NCBI GenBank assembly: GCA_025642065.1
Contig: JAODUP010000448.1
Span: forward strand, 129,501-193,500
Reading direction: 5' to 3'
Length of the DNA stretch: 64,000 nt
Source: Paralvinella palmiformis
Taxonomy: Eukaryota; Annelida; Polychaeta; Terebellida; Alvinellidae
Under the pieces are notes generated by a model that was not told the DNA's origin, ran no database searches, and worked only from the letters and a program-made list of their open reading frames with translations. Below, in pieces: positions 13,517 through 26,000 of this stretch. Within the stretch, counting starts at the first letter, position 1. The number at the start of each line of letters is the position of its first letter. The translations under genes and the position numbers were made by a program.

Positions 13517-14164
13517 AAGACATGGCACCTGGATACCTGTGCGAACTCGTGTCCATTAGAAAGTCATCCCGAAAATTCAGGTTATCTAGTCGAATATTAT
13601 TGCAGGTACCGGCATCTCAGCTCAAGTCATATGGTCACTGCAGCCCCCACTTTGTAAAATAAATACATTGCTGGTGGATATATCAAATGTGTCATCTCTT
13701 GAAAACTTTTAATCTGTTTTGAAAACACACCTGTTCGAGATTGCTTTCACAGATAAATAATGATTATCGTTGAAATACCTTATTATATTTTATTGACATA
13801 TTAGTTGGGATATCACTCACTGTAAAGCGCCTTTGAATGGCTTATTCTACTGTTCTAGTAAGGGCGCTTTATAAAATATACATTATAATGCAGTTACGCA
13901 CCGCTTGGAATTAGGTAAATAACTAAATATACTAAAAATGCATATGATGGTTTAACTCACTTCAGAAATTCGATGTAATATATCATAATTCAGTTGATTC
14001 GTGATATTTGTAACTTCGACTGCAGACAGTGGGTACTCCAACTTTGAAACTGTCTGTGATACATTAAGTAATTTGGTGAGGGATACTTTCCAGCCACACT
14101 TGTCAGCCATGAGACACAAAGGTTGCCACCATATCAGGATACAAAAAGCAATTCTATAGTGCAT
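7346..14164 (-). CDS. Unnamed gene with probable signal peptide, exons 1-7
   Basis: I do not recognise this protein. The chain was built from splice sites and phase. Exon 1 13961-14164 starts at an ATG (14162-14164) with MHYRIAFCILIWWQPLCLMA, a good signal peptide, followed by DKCGWKVSL. Then come 12633-12725, 12351-12390 (or 12339-12390), 10089-10236, 9232-9430, 8456-8660 and 7346-7476. The four exons from 10236 down are convincing: phases fit and the reading is complex, for example CSYRFSDIQR joining INFNINGFNRLQ, and HQVKLLQ joining AGLYELYGDYRSGNNN. Exon 7 reads CVNACNVVSNGFQQVLLQ then CRC, spaced somewhat like a WSC-type Cys module. Many NxS/T sites and Cys residues suggest a secreted or cell-surface protein. 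Exons 2 and 3 are the weakest links. Its 3' end is unresolved and may run into the next chain. Confidence 0.55.
8087..8129. repeat. TA microsatellite
   Basis: About 21 TA units in the intron between exons 8456-8660 and 7346-7476 of the unnamed minus-strand gene. Confidence 0.9.
10013..10088. repeat. CCCA/CA microsatellite abutting an exon
   Basis: CCCACCCACC units followed by (CA)n, which ends exactly where the candidate exon 10089-10236 begins. On the transcribed strand it is (GT)n starting at the 5' splice site. Confidence 0.85.
10441..10640 (-). mobile_element. tRNA-derived SINE, family A
   Basis: On the minus strand the tRNA-like head has an A box (GTGGTCTAGCGGTAGCG) and a B box (TATTCGAATCCC). 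A tRNA-unrelated body follows, then a GTGCACAAAAGTGGC...CATCATCATC tail. This is the best-preserved copy of this family in the window. Confidence 0.75.
10974..11602. repeat. TA and CA microsatellite cluster
   Basis: (TA)n at 10974-11049, then (CA)n at 11456-11514 running directly into (TA)n at 11515-11534, and (TA)n again at 11560-11602. Confidence 0.9.
12267..12323. repeat. TA microsatellite
   Basis: About 28 TA units, just downstream (minus strand) of the candidate third exon of the unnamed secreted-protein gene. Confidence 0.9.
13515..13905 (+). mobile_element. LINE 3' tail, second copy
   Basis: The plus strand reads MAPGYLCELVSIRKSSRKFR, then a degraded version of the LKSYG(D/H)C...P box, then the same 3' UTR hairpin (AAGCGCCTTTGAATGGC and GGGCGCTTTATAAA) as the copy at 18622-18962. 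It is preceded by a long TA tract, which may have expanded within the element. It lies in an inferred intron of the unnamed minus-strand gene. Confidence 0.65.
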
Positions 14165-15565
14165 CCTATATGTGAAGAAACGAATTTTACTTGTGGTGTG
14201 CACAACCAAACAAACACACACACACACACACACACACACAGAGACACACACACACCCCTACATACACACATTATCTAGATAAAGTAAAACTGATTATAGA
14301 GTAACCCGGATAGTTTACGGACACTTAAGATTTCATTAAATGTCATGCCATAACACACGGCCTAAATTAACCTAGCATAAACAAACATCTTGATTGTAAA
14401 ATATTTATTCAATTTAGATATTGGTTTGGGACATAGATCTACGTATTGCTATTTTTAAACTTTTCTCTACATGTGATAGAAATTGGACATCTAAGAACGT
14501 TTTCGACCACCATCTGATTTTTATTAAAGTATTGTTGTCAAATATTCCGGATCTGGTTAACAATAATTCCTATGATTATTAATATATATAGGCTGTTAAA
14601 TAGTCCAGATATATATATTTAGCACCAATTATAAGAAAGAAACGTATTATTAATGACTAGACCTATTCAGTGGCCTATTGAAATTGATCATGTGATCTAT
14701 TAATCTCGCATCTTCCACAAAACTGGACCAAATGAAAGACATAATGTAATAATTCATTAATTTTGTTGATATAGTATGTATTAACATTTTATTATTTATT
14801 ATATATTTAAATCAGGTGTGCGAAAACTATGTCACATTAATTGAAATGCGTTAATTTATGTTAAACTTAATTAGCGTATATAACAAATCAAAAGAAGCCG
14901 GTTTGCGTTTGATTCTGGCCGGGGTAATGAGCAAAAATAGTTCATATATAGGCGACAAAACCGCACGAAGTCTGAATTTGTTTAATGCGTCGATTTGTGA
15001 TAAAATAAAGGGTAGTTGTGCATTCATTATCCATTGAAATTATACCAAAGTGATAAATTAAACTCCGAGGCATAAATATTTAGGAAGTTGGTTTATTATG
15101 TAAAAAAATAATCCGGGTTACTCTAAATTTGGGTTAATGATAAAAAGACAATATATAAAGTGGCAGATCAAGTACAAATCACAATTATTCGTTAAGAAAG
15201 AGCATATTAATTATAGATCTAGTTAGGTTATAAAACATATTTAAGTTACCTTGTTACTGAAAGAAAGTACTAAATCCCCATAGACTCCGGGATATGCAAC
15301 ACAAAGACGCAAGCAATTTCCAGTAGAACATGATTAATAGCTTTTCGTGGATCTGATTGATATTCTGGGATTTTGTATCTGCATAATACTATAATGACAA
15401 AGTTAATAATAACCGTTTTCCACTAAAGCAACACAATAAAATCACAGCTTCTGTAGCAGACGAAGATGACGACCTTGACTGTGATCAAATTTAATTTGGG
15501 CCAGTTCATCATATATTCCGAACCGGAACGGTGAAACTTCGTAACCTGTAGTTACAATTATCTTT

Positions 15566-15630
<65 letters not shown>

Positions 15631-16376
15631 AGTATTTCCCTATATACAGAAGATATTTATTTTGTATGATAAAACAAACAAAAATGACAGACGACATATT
15701 TATTCTAGCAGGCATAGCATGGATTGGGCCAGCACCACAACAACATTTTATTTTGAATAAATTCACGTTAAAAAATATGTATTGATTGATTGTACCTGCT
15801 TAAAATTACATTAATACGAACACATTGAGTCTTAAATTTTATTTACTTATTAACATATTTTAAATACACCGTGTATCAATGAAATATTCTGTACATTTAG
15901 ATGTTTCAGACCAGAGTGCCTGTAATTAATAACAATATAACCAGCCAGACTAAAATTCCTCCCACCTGTCTGATTGTGGATGTGCCTGATTGACGACTCT
16001 TGATGGTATTATAGCATGATTAGCATGCAACATAGTCTTGTTAATCCCACATTACAATACTAAACTGCTGCTAAACATATGATTTGGAGGTAACTGACCG
16101 AATCTTATAAACACCAGAAGCGATGTTACTTAATTAATTGTAGTTTGAGATAAATTGAATTTTCAAAAAGACATATATATTAACTGCTTGTTATACTCAA
16201 AGAGGGAAGATATGAAAATAGTTTGTTTAAAGTAATTCTTTATTTTTGTTGTGTGTTAATTGTGGGTATTATTTAAAACAAAGTTACTTAGTCTATGATT
16301 AGTAGATATGGAAATAGTCTTTATATACATTATGAATCGATGACTAAATTAACTCTAGGTAAATTATATATATATA

Positions 16377-16440
<64 letters not shown>

Positions 16441-17591
16441 CACCATATACCATTTAATTTCAATGTTACTGCACAAAATTTCTTAGGGGGCAAGCAACCG
16501 TTCTGTAAAATAATGATCAGGCCCGCAACAGCACCACCCCGCAAATAAATCTTTTATTTATTTTTTTTTTATTTTTATTTATTAGGCGGACGGTGTGGCC
16601 CAGCCCGTGTAGAGGTCTAGCATTGGGCGTCCGCAGAATAAAAATGCAGGAGGGGGGAATTTATTCTGAAATCGACGTGTGAAGTGTGAAGACATCTTTT
16701 TGCTAAGATTACTGTAAATAACAGAACAAAATGTTAACAATTCTTCAGGTAAAAGACACACGTTTGATCGAATGTTATGATATTTGGCGTGGAAGATAGT
16801 GTTTTTTCGTTCATTCCTTCTTTGTTGCGACTATTTATACGACATTATAACAACTAGAGCTGTTGTATTAGAACTTTATTTGCACTATTCAGTCATATCT
16901 AGAGCAGAATTAGCGTATAATACCACAGAAACATCAATGGAACGAAATATTTATCAATGTTTACAGTGACTACCATAGGTTAGTTAATGTTTTCAAGCCT
17001 AGTTTTCAGAAGGTCGTGGACATATTTTGGAACAATGCTTCACGTTAAGAAGTTTTATATTTCTTAGCATACCTATAAATGATTTATTTATTTTTCTCTG
17101 CAATAATTCAACAATAATATTTACAATTATACTGTATGTGTATCAACAGATCCCGTGTGTAACTGTATTTTATAAATGCGTACAACATATATCAACAACA
17201 TTGTAATTATATTTGCAATTAGGTCGTAACTGTAAATATATAAATGATTTGTAATTATACTTCTTTTATTTTATTTTTTTATATGGGATGAAAATGTTCC
17301 ACAATCTCTAAACTTCCCTGTTAACACTCTACGTGAACCGATCAGACTGGGGGATGTTCAGGGCTCAGGCATGTCTGATATAAACAGGCGTCGACATATA
17401 AATAACAGAGTCTGTTCTTTCATTTTATTTTATTTCAGTAAAAACTCATGCTAATTTTCTACGTTGGATTTTATGCAAAATAATCAAACAAAGTGCTCTT
17501 GATTTGATTGTTATAGAGCCTGGGGAAGACCAGTGTATTAAATTTGTATTGTTATGTTAACCTCATTTTTCTTATTTTTCAGGAATATGAA
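14165..17591. other. AT-rich intergenic stretch
   Basis: Contains (CA)n at about 14209-14270, (TA)n at 15565-15624 and 16364-16439, and a T-rich tract around 16550-16592. No gene seen. The left end should hold the promoter of the unnamed gene starting at 14164. Confidence 0.5.
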
Positions 17592-18625
17592 ATGGATATC
17601 AGGAGGTTCTTGAAAAAACGTAAGTCTGATGAGTCTGACAAAAATCAAGACACCCCGGGTACATCGGAGACGCATGTTGAACCAGCAGAGCAGCGCAGAG
17701 GGGGACATCACGAGCAGTTACTCACAGCAATCAATCAGATGCCACCCCGAACACCATTTGCGAAAGTGGACAATGAATTGTCTCATCATCTGGACATTGG
17801 ATCATACGTTAAAACCACAAACATTTGATCAATAATCGAAGATATGACCTCCTGATGAACACATACTTCCCACCAATTGATTGCAGCTATCAGAACGATT
17901 CACAGGGCTCCCGCTGTTTCCGCCACACGGGGATAAACCAATATTCTCCATGGCTGGCCTACTCAAGTCACTTGAAAGGTGCTTTGTACAAATATTGTGT
18001 GCTGTTCCCTCAACCAGTGCACCTAGGTATAATGGATGTGTTCATCGTGACTCCTTTTGTTAAATACAAAGACTTCATTGAGTGCGCGATGAAGCACATA
18101 TGCTTTCCTCCTGGCACAAAGGCGCACTGCAAGATGCCAACAATGTTCCTCAGCTGTCTGAAGATCATTGCGAAGTACTCAACGATGTTGACCCAACAGC
18201 TACAGGCACCGGGATGGTGCAGACCGTGTGTTCTCAGAAGATGTCATCCCTGCGGTGAAAACCTTGGCAGAAGAACTTGGCATAGACTATGCCTCGGCGA
18301 TGCGCACGCCAGGTCCACCGGCTGAATGTAGGAGGCTCCATTGAGGAGTACTATCGCCGCACCATCTATGTCCCGTACATGGATTCCTTGATCCAGTCTC
18401 TGGAAAGTCGCTTTGGTGAAAGTAACACGCCATATTTTAACATTTTCGCACTACATCCGAGAGAAATGCAGCAAACAGAAAGAGATTAATTCAAGCACAT
18501 CGTTTCATCTGTCATTGAAATGTATGGCATTTACAACCTTGTAGAAGAAGCTCTAGCGTGGTATGAGGTGCAGAAGCATAAGCCACTGGATGACAACTCT
18601 CTTGGTATGATCGAGCTGGTGAATA

Positions 18626-18681
<56 letters not shown>

Positions 18682-19228
18682 TATATTTAATAAAGCGCCC
18701 TTACTAGCAGGAGCCATTCAAAGGCGCTGTACAAATAATATGTAATTTAATAATACCCCAAATAATGTCTGTAAAAACCCTGTAATGATTTAAAAGATAA
18801 TAATTATTTATCTGTGAAAGCGACCTTAAATAGGTGTGTTTTTAGAAGAGACTTAAAATTTCCAAGAGACGACTATTTCTAATATTTGCCGGCAACTTAT
18901 TCCACAAATTGGGGGCTGCAACACTAAACGCACAATCACCATATGACTTGAGGAGAAGCAGACCACTCTGTTACCTGCCGTGCTCAAGGCTATCCTCATC
19001 GCACTGACTCTTCCTGCAACATCATCTACAGTGGAAAGGTCCTTCAGCACACTGCGCTGGATGAATTCCTGGCTAAGATCAACGATGAGTGATAAACGTC
19101 TGTCCAGCCTCTATATGCTAAGTGTCCACCGCGACAAAGTGAACAGCCAGAAGACCGAGCTAATGAACAGGGACATTGACAATTTCGGAAGAGATCCCCG
19201 ACGGTTCCAGTTCCTGTTCCAAGAGTAA
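17592..19228 (+). pseudogene. Broken hAT-family transposase
   Basis: Remains of a hAT transposase of the ZNF862/THAP0-like group. The start, MDIRRFLKKRKSDESDKNQD (17592 on), follows a strong acceptor (cttatttttcag). The next part in another frame has the zinc-finger-like PWLAYSSHLKGALYKYCVLF (about 17949-18008). Then IEEYYRRTIYVPYMDSLIQS (about 18340-18399) lies in a third frame. After a nested LINE tail, the hAT dimerisation end, LPATSSTVERSFSTLRWMNS, runs on to FQFLFQE and a stop at 19226-19228. Frameshifts and the insertion rule out a working protein. I could not see convincing terminal inverted repeats. Confidence 0.8.
18622..18962 (-). mobile_element. LINE 3' tail nested in the hAT transposase
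   Basis: Read on the minus strand this gives SYGDCAFSVAAPNLWNKLP, the typical end of many non-LTR retrotransposon ORFs. A short 3' UTR follows with AGCGCC...GGCGCT hairpin arms, then an (ATT)n tail at 18628-18680. It splits the hAT coding sequence between ...LGMIELVN and LPAVLKAILIAL. A related copy in the other orientation is at 13515-13905. Confidence 0.75.
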
Positions 19229-20060
19229 TAACTTCCTCTAACTGAATGAACTGTTGAGAAATGTTTATGGTATTTTATTCATTTTGTATTTTCCATGTAA
19301 TAATTTTTTTGTGGAGGGGAAGCCCCTTCCCTCCCCCCCCCTGCGTATAATGCGGAGTATAGACTAGAAGCTATACAGGTCTTTCTGTTGATTTATTCTG
19401 GTTTTAGCAGATTTTATTATCACTTCAGCATGTGAATCAAATTCCAGTCACTCACGAATCTGCGAGTGACTACTGCGTGGCGCCTGACGGATTCCTAGAC
19501 TTGCATGTTTTTAAAGAAATTTCTAGTGTTGGACATTTAAAGAGAAGAAAGTATCTGTATTGACTCTGTCTACTCTGTATCTGCCACCATTACTAAACAT
19601 GGAATAATCTAACTAGATGAGTAGAAATTTTGATTAAGTATATTTGAAAATAAAATTGTCCAATATATAGTCTGATTGGCATATGTACATAACTAATAAT
19701 ATAATTGGAGACGAACATTTTTAGAGCCGAATTTTCCCTTCCTTTTCAGAGAAGCACCGCATAAAAACCTACTAGTTATAGAAATTACAATATTTGCTCC
19801 CCATGACTTTTTTTTGTACAACAATTATTTATTAAAGAAATGTATTTCAATTAAAATATAAATTAAAATATTTAAAAAGGCATAAATGTACAGCTATTTA
19901 CAGTTTATCCGCAACGGTTTACGGTTTTTCATGCTACATCCGGTTGCTGCCAGTGTGCTGTGTTTCTGGAATTTTCTTGGTAAATCGGTACTTTCTAGAA
20001 GTATCCTAGGAAATAAATAAATACTGCATGTCAGATTAGTGGATTTATATAGTTAGAAAG
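19229..20060 (+). other. AHSA1 upstream region
   Basis: After the hAT remnant there is a C tract near 19333 and AT-rich DNA. The last 100 bases, with two heat-shock elements, look like the AHSA1 promoter and leader. ATG at 20061 has the context GAAAGATGGCG. Confidence 0.5.
19964..20000 (+). promoter_or_regulatory. Heat-shock elements in the AHSA1 promoter
   Basis: TTCTGGAATTTTC at 19964-19976 is a perfect three-unit heat-shock element (TTCnnGAAnnTTC), the binding site for an HSF trimer. Seventeen bases further on, TTCTAGAA (19993-20000) is a perfect two-unit site. They lie 61-97 bases upstream of the AHSA1 ATG, where a proximal promoter or 5' leader would be. AHA1 is known to be heat-inducible in yeast and mammals, which agrees. 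The site is read directly; HSF binding is inferred. No TATA box stands out nearby. Confidence 0.6.
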
Positions 20061-23000
20061 ATGGCGAAGTGGGGCGAAGGTGATCCACGATGGATTGTTG
20101 AACAGAGAGCCGACGGAACTAATGTCAACAATTGGCATTGGTAAGTCGACAAGCACGAGTTAGAAGGCTAAGATTAAGAACTGTCATGTTGTAACTTGAA
20201 TTAGATCTAATTGAATAGATGTCTATCTAAGTTGTAATTATATAGTTTGTCCATATTTGAATTCTTTCAAATATATGACGTACGACAGATAATATATCAG
20301 ATTAGTTACTCAGTTATCATTTCTTATAATTTAGATCTAATGAATTAATCATTTAATGCCAAATCTAGACTTAAGTTAAGACTACTGACTAGTTTAGCCT
20401 AGAATCTAGATCTAACACTCGGTAACAGATATAAAAGCGGTTCTAGCCTTCTGCCTTGTAACTGGCTGGTTAAATTATTTTATAATGAACATTTAGAGTA
20501 AGGACATTTTTGTAAGATCAATTTTGGAATTACTTATTTAAAAAAAATGGAATTGATAAATTGGGAATTGAAGTTTGCTGCAAACAAATTAAATCTACAG
20601 ATTAATTTACCAGTTAATTTTTTAATTCAGAAATATTTCTTCCATGACAGTCCCACTTGGAATATAAACTATTCAGAGTAGGTATGCGGATTACTAAAAT
20701 GTAGTAGGTAAGAAAATGGAATTGATATAATTGATGTGGAATTGACAAAATGGAATTGACCCCATGACCATGTCTGGTAAGGGATGCATGAATAGCTATT
20801 AAAAAGTGGTGGCACTTAAAAGACTTGAGATATACAAGCTTTTAGGAGAAGACAATTGTAATTTGATTAATTTATTAATTTCCTTTCGTTTCATGATATA
20901 TGATTATGAAACAGGGATAGCACAAGAAAGTGCATGCACTTATTTCCAGTGTGGTCACTTTTATTGAGTGGTTGTTAAAGATGGAGCCAAAATACCCCAA
21001 GGGTGGTCAGTGCCAGAGTGTATTATGTCCTCAGGGGGTCTTTAATGTCCCCCTTATAAATTAAATCTGTGGAGACAGCAGGGCCGTTAAACATGGTCAG
21101 CCACCCATGATGTTGTGATGCTTAACTGCTAGACCACCAGAGGTCAAAATTCAACTGGGAAAATTAAGCGGAAGTCACACTGGATCTAAACCAGGCCCTG
21201 ATGTTTCATATTGAATTATAGTAACAGTTTTTCACCATAAACAGATAGCTGTCAATGTTATTTTTAGATATATTTACACAACTATCTGATTATTATTCAG
21301 ATGATAATAATAAGATAATTTGTTCCAGTTATTCATCCTGATCTGTCAGAATGATTACTTCTCATATGCATGCACTGTTCCTTGACTAACGGTGCACTGA
21401 TGATGATGATGTTTTACAGCCACTTTTGTGCACATGATAGACTAAATGAGCTGAGTGACCTCTAAAGATAATGAAGAGAAGTCAAAGATGAAACAACCTT
21501 TCAGATATACCCACACTGAGATTCAAACTCAGGTGGTAGTGATCTGTGGTCCAACGTGCTACCAACTAGACCACAGAGGTGCACTATACCCTCCAGTTCT
21601 ACTGCAATCCTTAAATATGTTCAAACTACTAGTAGTTTCAAATTGAATTTATTTTAGCACCAACAACAATGTAACAGGATACATATATAATGTAGGAAAG
21701 TGAAGCTGTGTTCTGAGGGGCATATGTATATATCCTCTTTATGTAAAAATGTATTAATGCTTATTCTCAAGACTTGAGCCCCCCAGGGGTCAAGTATTGA
21801 AAACCTGTTACTATGTTAGCATACACAGTTTTGGATGAAAGGGGTCTATGAGATGTGAACTTTGCAGGTCTATTATTCTACAAACTACTTAAATAATTGT
21901 AGTAAGACATGTCATCAGAAAGTTCATCTATCTGGATTGTTGAAAAATGGAGTTTTAACTGATTTAGCATATCAATATTTTACGAAATTGTGATGTTTTT
22001 ATTGCTAAAATTGAAAAAGAGTTAGTGGGAGAAAATAAGAATCAGAAAGACCAACATTGTTATTTATTGTTATACCAATAATAATAAAATTTTCATGAAA
22101 GAGTTAGTTAGTTCAAGAGTATAATCTCTCTGGCTAAGTTGGTGACTCCGCCTCAGCTGTATTGCTCAGCTTTGCCGGGAACCCCTCATAGATGTGATGG
22201 AGTTTGTGTCCATTTTGATTGTGTATCCTGGTATTTTTTGTTTGTCTTGGATGTTTTGCTGGTATTTATCAAGTTTGTGCTTGAGACTTGTCATGGAGCA
22301 TCCTGTCTGGCCACGGATATTTACTGGAAGGCTGTTGAAAAGCTGAGGACCTCTAATTTGAAGGCTCCCTTATCTGATTGCCTTAATTTTACCAGATGCA
22401 CATTGTTTTATTTGAGGGACTCGGCACAGATAACCCTGCCTTGTTGATGTGTATGATTTTATTCCAACATTTGGGACAGTTCCTTCTAGAATTTTCCAGG
22501 GGTATAAAATTCGGTATCTTTCCATCCTTCTCTCCTGAGAGTACATCTTGAGGGCGGATAGTCAATCCCAATAATTTAGGCCAGATATTGAGTATATCTT
22601 TACTGGAGAATGATCTAAAGAGGGACTCAATTTTCTGGATATCTCCAATTCTGTGTGGTGTCCATAATTGGGACCAGTAATTTATGAAGTGAAGTTTATT
22701 TTCAATTTCCAACAAACAGTTGTACAATAATAATATTAATACATAAAATGTATGAAAAGCTTTCACAGGGTCAGCCCAAAAAAGGAAATTGAAGGACCCA
22801 TGTAGCTTGAGCTGTCTTCCCATTGGCCCCCTAAAAAAACCTATGTAGATGTCACACCACTGTCCAGTGCAAGAAGTGGGGTGGTATTGATGGAGCTGTT
22901 TCTGCTCTTTGTAAAGAATCAGAGGTAAACATGCGTTCATATATACAGTGCAAAATTCAGTTTAACCAAACAAGAACAACAAATACAGTCAAAGTGAGTT

Positions 23001-26000
23001 TAATAGGTCACAGGCAAACCACAATTATATATATTGTAAAAATTCACATTTCCAAACAGGTCACTGTTACATGTTTTGGTGTGTCAAAACTCCACGAGAT
23101 GATTGGCGACAAAATGGGGTACCCCAATGGCCACAATTACTATGTGATTGGACAGCTGATACACAATGTCATTCACGTCGTCCAATAGTGTTAATTGTGC
23201 TTTCTAAGTCGCTGTGAGCAACTTTAGAAGACATTGCTGCTAAATGCATGATTTTGTGGCATGCATCATTTTGTACGGCTTGCGGACAATGAAACATTGT
23301 GAATTAAATATGTTGTATTCCCAAAATAGCAACGAGATGACGATTTTGGTATATTTGTGGTGAGGCAGTGTATAAAATCAACAAGGCAGGCAAGGCAGCC
23401 TCACTCATTATATACCAAGGGAAACCCTGTATTGTGATCATACATTTAATGTGATCATATTTAGTTGGTTACTGATCATAAAACAGGAATAAAAACATTA
23501 ACTACTTTAATATTGTTATATAAATTAAACCAACAAAGTTAACAACACTATCCTAAAGTTTTTGTGAGTTGCACATCTAGAGTCAAATACAATAAAACTG
23601 TTTAAATATAGTTCTACTTTTCAGATACAAATACTTTCGCAAGTATTATCATCCATGAAGACCAGAAGAGGAACATAGTTTAAATATTTAGCAGAATTTG
23701 TTTTTGTTGTTACGCCTGAATTATCCTGAAATAATAATAAAAAATGTGTTTTTCCACCCTACTCCTACAATACATTTCACCCAAAAATTAAGTTTGGTTC
23801 AAATTTGCAGGTATTGAAAGAACAATATTTACATTAAATGCTTGATGTAACCAGGACAATTCCGTCTCACATCAGTAGTGTGACGTGGACAGTTTGTATA
23901 CATCGACGGTGTAATATGGACATTCTGTGTTACAATAAAATTAATTTATATTATTAATAATTATTGAAAATTGGTGGGAAAAGTTAAAGATATGCTTATT
24001 CTGGACCATATGTAAAAATATTAATACTATTTGAGGCTAAGGTGAGTGTTTTTAAAAAAAAGACTGCTCTTGTTACATCATTGTGACATTTAGCAAATTC
24101 TGTCTCATACAACATTATAAAGGGGATAAATTAAGGTGCCAACAGGTTTGGCAATTCTCCTCCCTACCCCCTCCCAAGAAAATTTCTACCCCTGATTGCA
24201 CCCAAATGCTAACAACCACGCTAGACCATTTATGTGCCCTTAATAATGCCTTATTTACCTTTTACAGGACGGAAAAGAATGCAACAGGATGGTCAAAAGA
24301 AAAATTGAAAGCATTACTTGAGGGATTAAAGCTAGAGGATGATACATGTAAGCATTTAGATGCTAGTGATAAATATTTACTAATGCTTTTACTAAAAACT
24401 TATCCATGACACACTTTGTATACATTGTGCCTTGAAGATCAGTGGCAGTGGTGGCTGGCACAGCTAGATTTTCCGGTATGGTCAATACTGGTCTTAAGCG
24501 CTTTGCTGAACTAGAAAAGTGACATGTTCCGTTTTACTTGATTCTTAGGATATAGTTTGTTCTGGAGTTCATCTGTTAGATGGATGTGGAGCTCCTAAAA
24601 TTGGACAATAGTTGGTTGTTTTCTTGTTTTCAAATTTAATCACTGTTTTTTTAGTATACAGCAAAAAAAAAATTCTGTCCATCATTCTTGAGGTTTTGAA
24701 GAATAGTTATCAAACATTGGAAACAGTCTATCATTATATGTTTCCTGTATAAAGATGATGAACCGGAAGAAAAATTTCTTTGGCTCTGGTGCATGTGTGT
24801 GTGTGGTTCAACCTGAAAAGGGTTTTTATGGGACATACGTGTCCTATCTATATTTAATGCTTTGTTAATATAATGCTATCTGGCATTCTGAATTTACATC
24901 GTATCAGGGGAAATGTAGAACAGAGCCTTTTGATTACAAATCTTCCCAGTTTAAAAGATCAAAGCATTTTGACACTGAATTGGGCTGTCTGAGATTGTTG
25001 CATCAGGAGTGATCAATTTTGTGCTGGAACTTCTCCTTCTGTAGATTTGTAATATAGATATTTAATATTGATGTGTCAGATTCTCTCACACCAAGCATTG
25101 CTTTCATTATTACAGATAGCTGTGAAATTACTGAAATTACGAAACTCGAAGGTGAAGCTGTGGCTAATAACAGAAAAGCAAAACTCATTTTCTTTTATGA
25201 ATGGGACATAAAGGCCGACTGGAAAGGTAACATTATGTGAAATGTTTTTGTGGTTAAGAGCAATTGAGATTATAGCTGATTGTAAAATTAATCTCCTCTT
25301 TGGCTTAAGTAACCAAGATAAAAACATGCTTTCTTCTTTCACCACTTTTTTTAAGTATCACTGGTCTGTTTCCTAATTAGGCAAAATCGTTGGTACTGAT
25401 AAAGTACATAATGGGAAGATCGAAATTCCAAATCTGAGTGAAGAAAATAATCCACAGGACATTGCGGTCAATGTGACGGCAAACACCGACAAGGATGATG
25501 CATATAAGCTGAAGGAATTTATACGTTTACATGGAACAAACATTATTCAGGATATGCTAGGCAAATATGTTATTGATCTCAAGGAAGGTATGTTATCTTG
25601 TAGTAGTTGTTATAAATGTTACAGATATACTTGTGATGTGATTACGGTATTTTATCATTTGTTATTTCTTTCGCAGTTTTGATCATAGGGTGATTCGGTG
25701 GATTGGTGTTAATATTTATTTGTCATTGTGTTTGCATTGTAGGTGTTAATAATTAAAAATAATTTCATGTTGTATTAAACAGTGTCATAAGTGTGTATTT
25801 GCATGTTTTTGTGTATGTGTGCATTGCATGGTCATTATTGCAGAATTATAATTAATTTGTTTCAGAATTTAGTAAAGGTATGATACTCCCAAGTGGGACC
25901 CCACCAAAACAGACTAACAGCACACAGAATCTGCCTCAAGTAAGGATCATTAATGGCTTTTACAGTTGTTAATCAACTAGTTTAAATGGATGTGTAAAAC

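Larger units (their letters stand above)
20141..24267 (+). other. AHSA1 intron 1
   Basis: A 4.1 kb intron between codon parts TG and G of Trp27. It holds the GAATTG repeat, SINEs of families A and B, and a decayed LINE. The stretch 22930-24260 shows nothing I recognise. Confidence 0.75.

Noticed and set aside
22139..22447. 102-codon plus-strand frame in AHSA1 intron 1
   Set aside because: Antisense to the LINE remnant read on the minus strand.
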